From Rhizobium sp. WSM4643 (GTDB lineage Bacteria > Pseudomonadota > Alphaproteobacteria > Rhizobiales > Rhizobiaceae): a DNA stretch of 64,000 nucleotides. The stretch is taken from contig NZ_CP104041.1 in the NCBI RefSeq assembly GCF_025152745.1, positions 124,001-188,000 of the forward strand, in the 5' to 3' direction. Positions within the stretch are counted from its first letter, which is position 1, and each line of letters opens with the position of its first letter. The notes beneath the pieces were generated by a model. That model had not been told where the DNA came from and made no database searches. It worked only from the letters and a program-made list of their open reading frames with translations. The position numbers and the translations under genes are program-made. Positions 8,978-17,715 of this stretch are shown piece after piece.

Positions 8978-10111
8978 TTAGCGATATTGCCTGTCATAAC
9001 GATCGCCCAGGCCGGTTAGGATTTCGTATGAAATGGTGCCGGCGTCGCGCGCAATGTCTTCGAGCGTCTGATGGCGGCCAAGCACTTCGACGAGACTGCC
9101 GAAGGTCAGCGCCCCTTCGGGCAGTGCTGATATGTCGACGGTCGCGCTGTCCATCGACACGCGGCCGACGATCGGCAGGCGAATGCCCTTGAAATAGACG
9201 GCGCCGCGGTCGCTGAGGCTCCGCGGCAGGCCATCGGCATAGCCGGCGGCAATGGTGGCGAGACGTGTTTCCCGTTGTGTGACATGCGCGCCGCCATAAC
9301 CGACTTTCGTCCCCGCCGGCACGGTGCGCGTCTGCACGACGGCGACATCAAGGCTGACGACCGGCTCCATCGGGTTCTTCTCGCCGGCGTTCGGAGCGCC
9401 GCCATAAAGCGCGATGCCGGGACGAGCGAGCACGCCGTGGTAGGCGTCACCCAGGAAAACGCCGCCGGAATTGGCGAAGGATATATCAAGGCCCGGAAAC
9501 TCGTCGGCGATGCGCGACATCTCGACAAACTGCTCGCCGTTCTGCTCGCTGTCCATGTCATCGGCCGAAGCCAGATGGCTCATGATAAACAGGATTTCGA
9601 CATTGGTGCTGTCGCCAAGCGCTGCCGCCAGTTCCGCCCTTTCCTCCTCGGGAAAACCGAGCCGCGACATGCCGGTGTCGAATTGCAGGACCGCCGGCAG
9701 GCAGCGCTTCAGAATGCGCGCAGCCGCTGACCACTGCCGCCACTGCGCCAGCGAATTGAGAACCGGGACGATGCCCATCTCGGCGCAGGCGATCTCATTG
9801 CCCGGCTGCAATCCGTTCAGCACGAAAATCTGGGCGTCGTGTGCAAGGGTCGGCCGGAGCCTCACGGCCTCGACAAACTGGGCGACGAAGAAATGCCTGC
9901 AACCTTCACTGTAAAGCGTTCTTCCGACCCGCTCGGCGCCGAGACCATAGGCATCGGCCTTGACGACGGCCGCCGCGCGGACCGGTGCCAGCATCGATAC
10001 GAGCTTGCGATAGTTACGTCCAAGCGCAGCAAGATCGATCGTCAGATAGCCCGTGGCTCCCTGCATCGTCGTGGCAGTGCGTGTGCGGGAAACCAAAATA
10101 TCGCTATCCAT
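8978..10111 (-). CDS. dadX: Alanine racemase, catabolic (DadX type)
   Basis: PLP enzyme interconverting L- and D-alanine to feed DadA. It is 377 aa. The PLP lysine is in [16 protein letters not shown] near residue 50, and the second catalytic tyrosine is in [13 protein letters not shown]. The ATG at 10111 has AAGGGG five bases upstream; the GTG two codons earlier would lack spacing from this site and is less likely. It is first in the dadX-dadA operon and divergent from the Lrp-type regulator. A second, biosynthetic racemase probably exists elsewhere in the genome. Confidence 0.94.
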   Translation of the reverse strand: MDSDILVSRTRTATTMQGATGYLTIDLAALGRNYRKLVSMLAPVRAAAVVKADAYGLGAERVGRTLYSEGCRHFFVAQFVEAVRLRPTLAHDAQIFVLNGLQPGNEIACAEMGIVPVLNSLAQWRQWSAAARILKRCLPAVLQFDTGMSRLGFPEEERAELAAALGDSTNVEILFIMSHLASADDMDSEQNGEQFVEMSRIADEFPGLDISFANSGGVFLGDAYHGVLARPGIALYGGAPNAGEKNPMEPVVSLDVAVVQTRTVPAGTKVGYGGAHVTQRETRLATIAAGYADGLPRSLSDRGAVYFKGIRLPIVGRVSMDSATVDISALPEGALTFGSLVEVLGRHQTLEDIARDAGTISYEILTGLGDRYDRQYR

Positions 10112-10182
10112 GTTCACCCCTTTTCGACCTCAGGCAGTTTATGAAATAACGAGCGAAATTGCCGATCATTTAGTAGTCGATT

Positions 10183-10192
10183 ATTGCGCAAT
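10183..10192. promoter_or_regulatory. Palindrome in the dadX/lrp divergent promoter region (candidate operator)
   Basis: The 126-base divergent region between dadX and the Lrp-type gene is AT-rich and contains the perfect palindrome ATTGCGCAAT, inside a longer ATTATTGCGCAATGCGCC stretch. Lrp/AsnC proteins bind AT-rich degenerate palindromes, so this is a plausible operator; the evidence is positional only. Confidence 0.35.
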
Positions 10193-10237
10193 GCGCCGCA
10201 TATCCGCATAATCGATAAAAGATTGGAATGATTCATC

Positions 10238-10702
10238 ATGCCTGCTCTCGACGCGATCGATCGCCATATCCTGAGACTGCTGCGCCTCGATGCCCGCATG
10301 AGCAACGCCAAGCTCGCCGCCGAGATCGGTCTCTCGCCATCGGCCTGTCTCAGGCGCATCAAGATCATGGAAAAATCAGGCGTGATCCGCGGCTATACGG
10401 TGCTGGTAGACACCGGCAATGCGGATGAGATGATCGCTGTGATCATCAACATCACCCTCGAACGACAAACGGAGGACTATCTCGACCGGCTCGAGGCGGC
10501 GGTTCGCCGGCATCCCGAGATCCGGGAATGTTTTCTGATGACGGGCGGTTCGGACTACCTGCTGCGCGTGGAGGTCGCCAATGCCGGCGAGTTCGAGCGG
10601 ATCCACAAAGAGATACTGTCGACGTTACCCGGCGTTCTCAGGATTCATTCCAGCTTCTCGATCCGCAATGTTCTGGCGACGCGCACGAGGGGCAGGCGCT
10701 GA
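10238..10702 (+). CDS. Lrp/AsnC-family transcriptional regulator (DadR-like)
   Basis: Leucine-responsive-type regulator, 154 aa, normal for the family. The N-terminal HTH reads LDAIDRHILRLLRLDARMSN, then LAAEIGLSPSACLRRIKIM. The C-terminal RAM ligand-binding domain includes HPEIRECFLMTGGSDYLLRV. Its gene is divergent from dadX-dadA, the arrangement of DadR activators that respond to L-alanine in Gram-negative bacteria. That role is inferred from position and family. Confidence 0.92.
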   Translation: MPALDAIDRHILRLLRLDARMSNAKLAAEIGLSPSACLRRIKIMEKSGVIRGYTVLVDTGNADEMIAVIINITLERQTEDYLDRLEAAVRRHPEIRECFLMTGGSDYLLRVEVANAGEFERIHKEILSTLPGVLRIHSSFSIRNVLATRTRGRR

Positions 10703-10718
10703 AACGCGATTATCAAAC

Positions 10719-11444
10719 CTATATCAATTCGAGTGCCGTGGCCTTGGCGACCGCTTCACTCGTCGTGGCGACGGTCAACTTCCGCCGCGCCGACGCGAGA
10801 TAGAGCTGCACCGCGCTTGTCGAAATGGACAACCGCGCGCAAATCTGCTTCGCCAGCAAGCCATTGGCCGTCATTTCAAGACATTGCAGCTCGCGGCGCG
10901 ACAATTGCGGAAAATCAACAATTTTTCTCATACCCGACAGGACCATCGCCCTGTCATGGAGATGGTGGGCGAGAAACTGGAGGTCGCGCATGCTGTCCAT
11001 GCGGAACTGTCGCCAGTAGGCGTCGGGATGGTTGGAGGTCACCGTAAACAACGATCGCTCCCCGTGAGGTCCCCGCACCGGCAGGGTAACGCCTTGCCGG
11101 CCGATACCGAAGGCCATCGCCTCCTTGAAGAAGCCATATGCCTGGCCTGAATCCCATTTTGATGCGGACCATTCCACGGGCAGGAAGCCGCGCCGGCCGA
11201 GGCGTACGACGGGATCGATACTGAAGTAATCCCGGGCAAGATACTGCTTCACCCACTCGGGCGGGTAGGTCAGCATCAGCAATGGATTGTTGGTCGCCGT
11301 GCCCGAGGAGCGGGTCACATGCAGAACCATGTGCGATATCGCATAGATGTGGCGGACTTCGTCCAGAGTCGTTTCCAGGTCCCCCAATGTCGGCGATGCG
11401 GAGATCCGGTCCAGACTGTAGAAAAAACGAGAACTGCTCAGCAT
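10719..11444 (-). CDS. LuxR-family quorum-sensing regulator
   Basis: Acyl-homoserine-lactone-responsive regulator, 241 aa. The N-terminal autoinducer-binding domain retains the usual W, Y, D-P and W residues in PPEWVKQYLARDYFSIDPVV and FLPVEWS. The C-terminal LuxR HTH is LSRRELQCLEMTANGLLAKQ, then LSISTSAVQLYLASARRKL. It lies downstream of the luxI-type gene on the same strand with a 163-base gap. The pair resembles RaiR/RaiI of rhizobia more than CinR, TraR or RhiR as I remember them, but I have not assigned a symbol. It is convergent with the Lrp gene. Confidence 0.92.
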   Translation of the reverse strand: MLSSSRFFYSLDRISASPTLGDLETTLDEVRHIYAISHMVLHVTRSSGTATNNPLLMLTYPPEWVKQYLARDYFSIDPVVRLGRRGFLPVEWSASKWDSGQAYGFFKEAMAFGIGRQGVTLPVRGPHGERSLFTVTSNHPDAYWRQFRMDSMRDLQFLAHHLHDRAMVLSGMRKIVDFPQLSRRELQCLEMTANGLLAKQICARLSISTSAVQLYLASARRKLTVATTSEAVAKATALELI

Positions 11445-11607
11445 GAGATGGACTCGTGGTTGTGTGATGTCCTGGCTGCTCGCAGTGGTAACATTTCACG
11501 GCTGCCGAGAACAGCATAATTTATATCAACCATGGCGCGATATGAAGAACAGGTTAAAGAGCTGGCGGGGCCGACCTCACTGTTCGGCGGAGAGACAGCG
11601 ACTGCGT

Positions 11608-12246
11608 TTACCGCATGCCGCCATCGACATGGGCTCTGCCAGGACAGGAAGAGGCTTGCTCCAGAAGTCGGGACAGGTTGGTCCGAAGTGTCCGACAATT
11701 GTCTGCAGTCACGTCCCACAGGCCGACATACAGTTTGCCGATCTCGGGCAGTGATCGGGCAAGCGGCGTCGGCCGCCAGCCGATCCTGCGATACACCCCG
11801 ACCATCGCGCCATCATAGACGCCGACGATGCTTTCGATACCGGTGTCGAGCGCAAGATCGCAAAGCCCTGAGAGAAGCTCCGTGGCGACTGTGCGCGATT
11901 GCTCCATGTGTCCGGCAAACGGGTGAACGCAAAAGCGGGTACATTCCCAGGTCGTCGGGCTGTCGACGTCGATAGGCTGATCGAAGAAATGCCTGAACTC
12001 GCTTTTGAGCATCGTCGCTCCCGTGGTCGGCAGCAGGCGCAGCGAACCTGTCAGTGCGCCAGAAGGTCGTTGCGTGACGAGATAAACGGGATCTTCGGCC
12101 TCATCGTATCGGTCCCTCTCCCACTGGTCCCGGACATCGACCTGCCATCCCAGCCGATCGCGAAAAACGGCGGCGCGAGCCCGAAACATTTCATCGAAAG
12201 CACGTCGATCGGTCTCGAGCATGTCTTTGGTGAGTATCCGCAACAT
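11608..12246 (-). CDS. Acyl-homoserine-lactone synthase, LuxI family
   Basis: Makes an N-acyl-homoserine lactone signal from S-adenosylmethionine and an acyl-ACP. It is 212 aa, the family length. Conserved residues are present: the R and F/W positions in FRARAAVFRDRLGW, E and D in WERDRYDEAEDPVYLV, an arginine in SLRLLPTTG, and E-x-x-R in WECTRFCVHP. The start ATG has GGAGGGA upstream. It pairs with the LuxR-type gene and has a candidate lux box centred about 63 bases upstream. It resembles rhizobial RaiI, but the acyl chain cannot be predicted. Confidence 0.93.
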   Translation of the reverse strand: MLRILTKDMLETDRRAFDEMFRARAAVFRDRLGWQVDVRDQWERDRYDEAEDPVYLVTQRPSGALTGSLRLLPTTGATMLKSEFRHFFDQPIDVDSPTTWECTRFCVHPFAGHMEQSRTVATELLSGLCDLALDTGIESIVGVYDGAMVGVYRRIGWRPTPLARSLPEIGKLYVGLWDVTADNCRTLRTNLSRLLEQASSCPGRAHVDGGMR

Positions 12247-12299
12247 ATCCGTCCCTCCTGATGTGCTGACGTTTCACAACAAGAAGCCGACCGGGAGCA

Positions 12300-12319
12300 A
12301 TCTGGATATTTCACCAGGT
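12300..12319 (-). promoter_or_regulatory. Candidate lux box upstream of the luxI-type gene
   Basis: A 20-bp interrupted inverted repeat, ATCTGG-N8-CCAGGT on the plus strand, matches the length and the CTG...CAG core of lux-type operators. Its centre is about 63 bases upstream of the luxI ATG, which fits a site at about -42 with a short leader. Positive autoregulation by the neighbouring LuxR protein is the natural reading. Confidence 0.5.
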
Positions 12320-12427
12320 TGACCAGTGCTTCGCTTCGCCTACACCTTTCATAAGAAATTTCTGAAGTTCGTTGAACGAAGGCTCTTGGCAATTGCCAAT
12401 TTTGCGCAACCAATGGGAGGATTCTTG

Positions 12428-12772
12428 ATGACCCACGACATGGCACGCGGCAAACGTATTCGAGAGGCGATATCCCGGGGCAAGTTCCGGAAAGTTCACG
12501 CCCTCGCGGCCGAACTAGACGTGTCGGTCGCCGCCGTCTCACGCTGGCAGAACGGCGGTCATACCTCGCTGGAAAGCGCCTGCGCGCTCGCCGACCTGCT
12601 GGATGTCTCCCTCGACTGGCTGCTGCTCGGGCGAGGCACCATGGACTGGCATAGGAACAGCGCGATCTCCGCCACGGAATTGCAAATGGTTCTGGCGTTG
12701 CGCAACCGGTCTGCGGCAACACGGTCCAATCTCGCTGGGCTGGTTGAATCCATACCTCCGGAGCACCCGTAA
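12428..12772 (+). CDS. Small helix-turn-helix (XRE-like) regulator
   Basis: Predicted DNA-binding protein, 114 aa from the ATG at 12428, which has GGGAGG upstream; the frame extends further upstream without family character. The HTH core is VHALAAELDVSVAAVSRWQN, then LESACALADLLDVSLDWLLLG, typical of phage-type repressors. It is divergent from luxI, 181 bases away, and upstream of the GH15 gene. Two palindromes lie just downstream of it (12809, 12857). Its target is unknown, but its position between luxI and the metabolic train suggests it helps control one of them. Confidence 0.75.
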   Translation: MTHDMARGKRIREAISRGKFRKVHALAAELDVSVAAVSRWQNGGHTSLESACALADLLDVSLDWLLLGRGTMDWHRNSAISATELQMVLALRNRSAATRSNLAGLVESIPPEHP

Positions 12773-12808
12773 CGCCAGGCGCAATTCTGCGAGATTTTTT
12801 GCCCTGAG

Positions 12809-12828
12809 ATCAACACCTTTAGGTTGAT
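12809..12828. promoter_or_regulatory. 20-bp interrupted palindrome upstream of the GH15 gene
   Basis: ATCAAC-N8-GTTGAT, with half sites exactly complementary, lies 37 bases after the HTH gene stop. It could be an operator for the LuxR or HTH protein; only symmetry and position support this. The rest of the 326-base gap (12773-13098) holds no convincing gene. Confidence 0.4.
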
Positions 12829-12856
12829 AAAATACGGATCTTCGACGATCTTTCTA

Positions 12857-12870
12857 GTTGAAGCTTCAAC
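12857..12870. promoter_or_regulatory. 14-bp perfect palindrome upstream of the GH15 gene
   Basis: GTTGAAGCTTCAAC is fully self-complementary and shares the GTTGA half-site with the palindrome at 12809, suggesting that one protein may bind both. The two centres are about 45 bp apart. Confidence 0.4.
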
Positions 12871-13084
12871 GGCTGAACAACAGGGCGGCAGCCCGCCCTG
12901 CCCTCGCCGCCGCAGAGACGTTGTTTTCACTCTCAACGCAGAAGGGTCGTTGGCGCCGGCTTTTGACGTGAAATACGCTGCACGGAAATTATCGAAAAAC
13001 GCATCGCCACCCATTCGGCCGCATATTTTTCCCATCCGGGCCTGGAATATTTTCTCGATCTGGTCCCAGCAAGTCTCAACCGAT

Positions 13085-13137
13085 TTTGGAGTCAGTCAAT
13101 GACAGTTGCGCTTTGGAGTCAGTCAATGACAGGTGCG
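13085..13137 (+). repeat. 27-bp tandem duplication covering ribosome site and start codon of the GH15 gene
   Basis: Two head-to-tail copies with period 27 bp (13085 and 13112), differing by one base over 26. Each contains a GGAG ribosome site and an ATG (13099 and 13126), both in frame with the same coding sequence, so two equivalent starts are available nine codons apart. Confidence 0.85.
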
Positions 13138-14529
13138 AACCCGGCCCATATCGGTGCCAACGCGCCCACCGTCAAACCGCGGCCTGCCTTCGCGCAGACC
13201 GACCTGGTCGCGTTGTCGCGCTATTTTTCTCTTCTGATGATGCGCAACATCACAAGCGATGGCTATGTCATCGAGGATCCGGCATCGCCCGGTGTCTTTT
13301 CGGCCCCGGGTTGCGTCATTGCCGCACCCTCCTATCCAGCGAACACGCCGGGTGTCGACCAGGACTATGTTTTCAACTGGGTCCGCGACGGGGCCATTAC
13401 GGCCATCGAGATCGCACTTGCCGGCTTGCTGCCCATTCCTGGCGGGGTTTTGCCGAGCCTGGTCGACTACGTGAACTTCGCCGCGCTCTGCCAGGCGAAT
13501 GCGAAGAATTCCGCGACCGTCACACTTGGCCACGCCTGCTTCACCATCACCGGCGATGTTCGTCCGTGGTCGGAGCAGAATGACGGGCCGGCCATCCAGT
13601 CGATTGCGATCCTGACCTTGTTCGATCAGCTGGATGGCGCCACGCAGACGATCGCCAAACAATTGGTCGAGACCAACCTCTCTTATCTTCTCGAAGTTTA
13701 CCAGAACAAGACCACAAATCTCTGGGAGGAATATGAGGGCTATTCCTTTTTCGCAAGAGGCGTACAGCTGCGCTTTTTCCGGGAAATTTCCGCAAACACG
13801 ATCGGTATTGCCGTGCCTGCCGGAGTGGCCTATGCCATCTCCTGGCTGGAAAGCGAGCTGGCCACCCACTGGAACGGGCAGCTCTATGTGAGCATTCTGG
13901 ATGCCGCCGGGCAAGCCGGTTACGACGCGAACATCGATATCGTTTCTTCGGTCTGCTATGGCGGGATCGAGCCGACCGATACCAAGCTTCTGGCAACAGC
14001 GGCCATCCTGCGGCGCCAGTGGGCCGATCCTTCGTCTTCGAACTATTACCCGATCAATGGCGCCGACGCGGCCAAAGGGCTCGGACCACTCTTCGGGCGC
14101 TATCCAGGCGACCATTACGATGGCGATGTGGCGGCTCCGGTGGTCGGCGGGCATCCCTGGGCTCTGTGCACCGCCAACTTCGCCGAGTTTCAATATCGGC
14201 TTGCCAATGCCATCGAGGCCAGCGGCGCCATCCCCCTCGATCAGTTCTCCGAACCCTTCTTCGTGGAACTGGGACTTGGCGCATCCAGCAGCGCCGCCGA
14301 CGCGTCAACTGCCTTGCGGGCTTCGTCTGACGCCATGCTGCGCGCCATCGTCTATCACAGCGATCACTATGAACTGAGCGAACAGTTCGACGGAACCGTT
14401 GGCTATGAGAAAAGCGTCCGGAATCTGACCTGGAGTTACGCCTCTTTTCTCTCGGCAGTCAGAGCCCGCTCCGCCGCCGCCCCGGCCGCCAAGTTCAAAC
14501 CCCGAAACGCCCGCGTCGCGAAATCATGA
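13099..14529 (+). CDS. Glycoside hydrolase family 15 (fungal-type glucoamylase-like)
   Basis: Predicted exo-acting alpha-glucosidase, 476 aa (467 from the second start at 13126). GH15 hallmarks are present: YVFNWVRDGAITAIEI near residue 95, the general-acid region TTNLWEEYEGYSFFARGVQ, and a C-terminal LSEQFDG...VRNLTWSYASFL segment containing the second catalytic Glu. These features resemble fungal glucoamylases more than most bacterial members. No signal peptide or starch-binding domain is visible, so a cytoplasmic glucoside or oligosaccharide is the likelier substrate. It is first in a plus-strand train with sugar-oxidising genes. Confidence 0.85.
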   Translation: MTVALWSQSMTGANPAHIGANAPTVKPRPAFAQTDLVALSRYFSLLMMRNITSDGYVIEDPASPGVFSAPGCVIAAPSYPANTPGVDQDYVFNWVRDGAITAIEIALAGLLPIPGGVLPSLVDYVNFAALCQANAKNSATVTLGHACFTITGDVRPWSEQNDGPAIQSIAILTLFDQLDGATQTIAKQLVETNLSYLLEVYQNKTTNLWEEYEGYSFFARGVQLRFFREISANTIGIAVPAGVAYAISWLESELATHWNGQLYVSILDAAGQAGYDANIDIVSSVCYGGIEPTDTKLLATAAILRRQWADPSSSNYYPINGADAAKGLGPLFGRYPGDHYDGDVAAPVVGGHPWALCTANFAEFQYRLANAIEASGAIPLDQFSEPFFVELGLGASSSAADASTALRASSDAMLRAIVYHSDHYELSEQFDGTVGYEKSVRNLTWSYASFLSAVRARSAAAPAAKFKPRNARVAKS

Positions 14530-14624
14530 CGATTCAGGCCGGACGGCTTGAAATCTCGATTGAGTCCAGAACCGCATGATCCGTAAAGCCTGATGCGGCT
14601 TTCCGGGAATAATGGAGGACCAAA

Positions 14625-16496
14625 GTGCTTTTTCCCCTCGAATCCGCGATAAAAGCCGATGCCGAAACCGTCGCAGCGTCTGACGAATACGATATCGTGA
14701 TCGTCGGCAGCGGCATTTCCGGAGCAATCATTGCCAAGCAGGCTGCGGAAGCGGGCAAGCGCGTCCTTATCCTTGAAGCCGGAACCGGAGCCAACAGCAC
14801 TCTGGCAGGCTATGACAATCTGCTGACGACTTTCTATTCGGCAGCCTCCAAGGACAACCAGTCGCCCTTTCCGCTGAATGCGAACGCGGCCATACCCCGC
14901 AGCCCGCAGCTTCGCAAGCTGCAGGCGGGGGAAACCGATAGCTCGAGCTATATCGTTCAATCCGGCCCTTATGTCAGCGATACGACATATACCCGTATTT
15001 TCGGCGGAACGACCATGCACTGGGAGGCGAAAACGCCCCGCCTGCTTCGCTCGGATTTCAAGACGCGCACCATTTTCGGCCAAGGGCTGGACTGGCCGCT
15101 GAGCTTTGAGGAAATCGAGGATGATTACCGCTTGGCCGAGCGGGAAATCGGCGTATCGGCCAATGTCGAAGATCAGCAATATCTGGGGCAGACCTTCCCG
15201 GGCGACTATGTCTATCCCATGCGCGGCCTGCCGCTTTCCTATCTGGATCAGCAGGTCAACAAAGGCATCGAAGGCACCAGTGTCGAACTTTACGACAAGA
15301 CCTATCCCCTGAAGGTCAGGCCCTATCCGCAGGGGCGCAACAGCATACCAAACCCGGCCTATGACGGTGGGAAGGGCTACCGTCCAATCGGCGCGGTCGA
15401 TACGCATCAGGTCGAAGAGGGCGGTCGCTGCCAGGGCAACACCAACTGCGTACCGCTCTGTCCCGTGCAAGCGCGCTACCACTCCGGCAAAACGCTTGCC
15501 AAAGCGTTCGCGGTAAACGGGAAAAGGGGCGAGCAGCTCGTCGAACTGTTGCCGCAGGCGGTCGCATCGAAGGTCAACATCGATCCGGATAGCGGGAAAG
15601 TCCGCTCTCTCGAGGTCAAGATTTACAAAGACCCGGCCTCACCGGCCCACGAGACCATCACCGTGAAGGGCAAGGTTTTCGTGCTTGCGGCAGGCGCCAT
15701 CGAAACGGCGCGTCTGATGCTGGCCTCCGGCCTGCGTAGCACCAGCGGTCTTGTCGGACGCAATCTGATGGACCACGCCTATCTGCTGAACTGGGCGCTG
15801 ATGCCGGAAATCTGCGGCACGATGCGCGGCACCAGTTCGACGGGCGGTATCGTGGACCTGCGGGACGGCCCTTTCCGGGAAAGGCAGGCCGCCTTCGCCA
15901 TCGATATCCATAACGACGGCTGGGGTTGGGCCACGGGTGCGCCGACCTCCGACCTTCTCGAACTGGTGGATGATCGCAACCTCTACGGGGCGGATCTTCG
16001 GCACGGCATGATCGACCAGGTTTCGCGGCAGTTGCTGCTCGCATTCATGATCGAGGTCATGCCCCTCGAAAGCAACCGCATCGCGGTGGATCCGCAATAT
16101 ACCGATGCTCTGGGCAACATGCGGCCCATCCTGTCCTTCACGGTTCCGGAATATACCATGAAGGGTGCCGCCTATGGCCGCCAGTTTGCGCGCACCGTCT
16201 TTGCGCGTCTGGGCGCGCAGGATCATACCCAATACAACCCCAGTGATTTCGGCTATGTGGCCTATGAGGGGCAAGGCTATGCGATCCGCGGCGGCAATCA
16301 TCTGGCCGGCACCCATATCATGGGAACAACGAAGACCAATTCCGTCGTGGACAAGAACCAGCGCAGCTGGGACCACGAAAACCTCTATCTCGTGGGCGGT
16401 GGCAGCATGCCGACGATCGGCACGGCCAACGTCACGTTGACGCTGGCCGCCATGTGCTTCCGAAGCGGTCGCGACATTCTGAAGTCTCTGCATTGA
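14625..16496 (+). CDS. GMC-family sugar dehydrogenase with 3Fe-4S Cys motif
   Basis: FAD-dependent oxidoreductase, 623 aa, starting at a GTG with GGAGG upstream. The FAD-binding motif is IVGSGISGAIIAKQAAEAGK (residues about 27-46). The C-terminal GMC signature includes GTHIMGTTKTNSVVD, with the catalytic-type His, and VGGGSMPTIGTANVTLT. Cys269, Cys275 and Cys279 form C-x5-C-x3-C, the same spacing as the 3Fe-4S ligands of bacterial FAD-glucose dehydrogenase. A PF12318-like small subunit is encoded three genes along, but no multihaem cytochrome subunit is present and there is no Tat signal. It probably oxidises a sugar or glycoside hydroxyl. Confidence 0.87.
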   Translation: MLFPLESAIKADAETVAASDEYDIVIVGSGISGAIIAKQAAEAGKRVLILEAGTGANSTLAGYDNLLTTFYSAASKDNQSPFPLNANAAIPRSPQLRKLQAGETDSSSYIVQSGPYVSDTTYTRIFGGTTMHWEAKTPRLLRSDFKTRTIFGQGLDWPLSFEEIEDDYRLAEREIGVSANVEDQQYLGQTFPGDYVYPMRGLPLSYLDQQVNKGIEGTSVELYDKTYPLKVRPYPQGRNSIPNPAYDGGKGYRPIGAVDTHQVEEGGRCQGNTNCVPLCPVQARYHSGKTLAKAFAVNGKRGEQLVELLPQAVASKVNIDPDSGKVRSLEVKIYKDPASPAHETITVKGKVFVLAAGAIETARLMLASGLRSTSGLVGRNLMDHAYLLNWALMPEICGTMRGTSSTGGIVDLRDGPFRERQAAFAIDIHNDGWGWATGAPTSDLLELVDDRNLYGADLRHGMIDQVSRQLLLAFMIEVMPLESNRIAVDPQYTDALGNMRPILSFTVPEYTMKGAAYGRQFARTVFARLGAQDHTQYNPSDFGYVAYEGQGYAIRGGNHLAGTHIMGTTKTNSVVDKNQRSWDHENLYLVGGGSMPTIGTANVTLTLAAMCFRSGRDILKSLH

Positions 16497-16596
16497 ACGA
16501 AGACCGGCATCCGCTGCGCGGAACGGACCGATGAGCTCGACGCAGGCGACACGAAGCCGCCCTGTGCACCCAACTTATCTTTCATGGAGCCTGAGC

Positions 16597-17715
16597 ATGG
16601 ATTCCTCCAGTATTAAGACACTCGATGAGCTGAAAGAGTTTCTCTACCGGGCGATGCAGCTCGAACATGCGACGATTCCGCCGTACCTGACGGCGCTTTA
16701 CTCGATCAAGCCCGGCGTCAACCAGGACGCGACCCAGGTTCTGCGCGTGATCGTCGTGGAAGAAATGCTGCATCTGACCATCGCGGCCAATATTCTCAAT
16801 GCCATCGGCGGCAAGCCCGATCTTGTCAGGCCGGACTTCGTAACCAGCTATCCCGCCTCCTTGCCGGACGGTGAGACCGATTTCAAGGTCGGCATCCTGG
16901 CTTTCGGCCGTGAGGCGCTAGCGACCTTCCTGAAAATCGAGCGGCCGGCCCAGCGTCCTGAACATCTCGTCGGCAAGGGCCTGATATACCGCAAAACTCC
17001 GCCTGATATCACCGCGCTTGCCAGCCATCCGATGCATGAGGACCTCCATTTCTACAGTATCGGCGAGTTCTACTCGACTATCGCGGAAGGCATCAAATAC
17101 CTGGAAGCCGAAGCGCATGGGGCGGGCACAACCATCTTTACCGGCGACAGGTCGCGCCAGATCACCTCGGAATATTATTACTCCGGCGGCGGCGAGCTGT
17201 TTCCCGTGACCGATCTGAAAAGCGCCTTGGAAGCCATCGAGCTCATCATCGAACAGGGCGAGGGCGACGGTGGCGGTATCTACGACGATAACGACCACGA
17301 ACTGGCGCATTACTATCGTTTCGAGGAATTGGTTAAAGGCCGCTATTACCAGAAGGGCGACCAGCCCGGCCACCCCACAGGTCCGCAGTTGCAGGTCGAT
17401 TGGGAAGGCGCGTATCCCATAAAAGAGAACCTGAAAGTGGGGGACATACGCGAAGGCTCGGAACTGCGTGAGGCGGCGATCGCCTTCAACACGCGCTATG
17501 GCGAATTTCTCCGGCTTTTGACGCGTGCCTATAACGGCCAGCCCAGCCTGCTGCTGGAGGCCGTTCCGATGATGTTCGAATTCCGCAACATGATCCTCGA
17601 ACTCATCCGCAATCCGCTGCCGAAACATCCCGGCAAGAACGGCAGCCCCACCTATGAGATCCAAGGCGGTATCAAACAGCCAGCCGTCACCTGGCAGGCG
17701 GAGGTGAACGCATGA
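16597..17715 (+). CDS. Ferritin-like domain protein (VioB/iminophenyl-pyruvate dimer synthase-like)
   Basis: 372 aa from the ATG at 16597 (TGGAGC upstream); the frame extends upstream without similarity. The first 250 residues resemble the ferritin-like domain found in VioB and RebD (PF12902). Metal-ligand helices are visible as QLEHATIPPYLTALYS and VVEEMLHLTIAANILNAIGG, followed by DLHFYSIGEFY. The last quarter is not recognisable. In violacein-type pathways such proteins carry out oxidative coupling; here the neighbours are sugar enzymes, so the reaction is unknown. It overlaps the next gene by 4 bases (ATGA), so the two are translationally coupled. Confidence 0.8.
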   Translation: MDSSSIKTLDELKEFLYRAMQLEHATIPPYLTALYSIKPGVNQDATQVLRVIVVEEMLHLTIAANILNAIGGKPDLVRPDFVTSYPASLPDGETDFKVGILAFGREALATFLKIERPAQRPEHLVGKGLIYRKTPPDITALASHPMHEDLHFYSIGEFYSTIAEGIKYLEAEAHGAGTTIFTGDRSRQITSEYYYSGGGELFPVTDLKSALEAIELIIEQGEGDGGGIYDDNDHELAHYYRFEELVKGRYYQKGDQPGHPTGPQLQVDWEGAYPIKENLKVGDIREGSELREAAIAFNTRYGEFLRLLTRAYNGQPSLLLEAVPMMFEFRNMILELIRNPLPKHPGKNGSPTYEIQGGIKQPAVTWQAEVNA

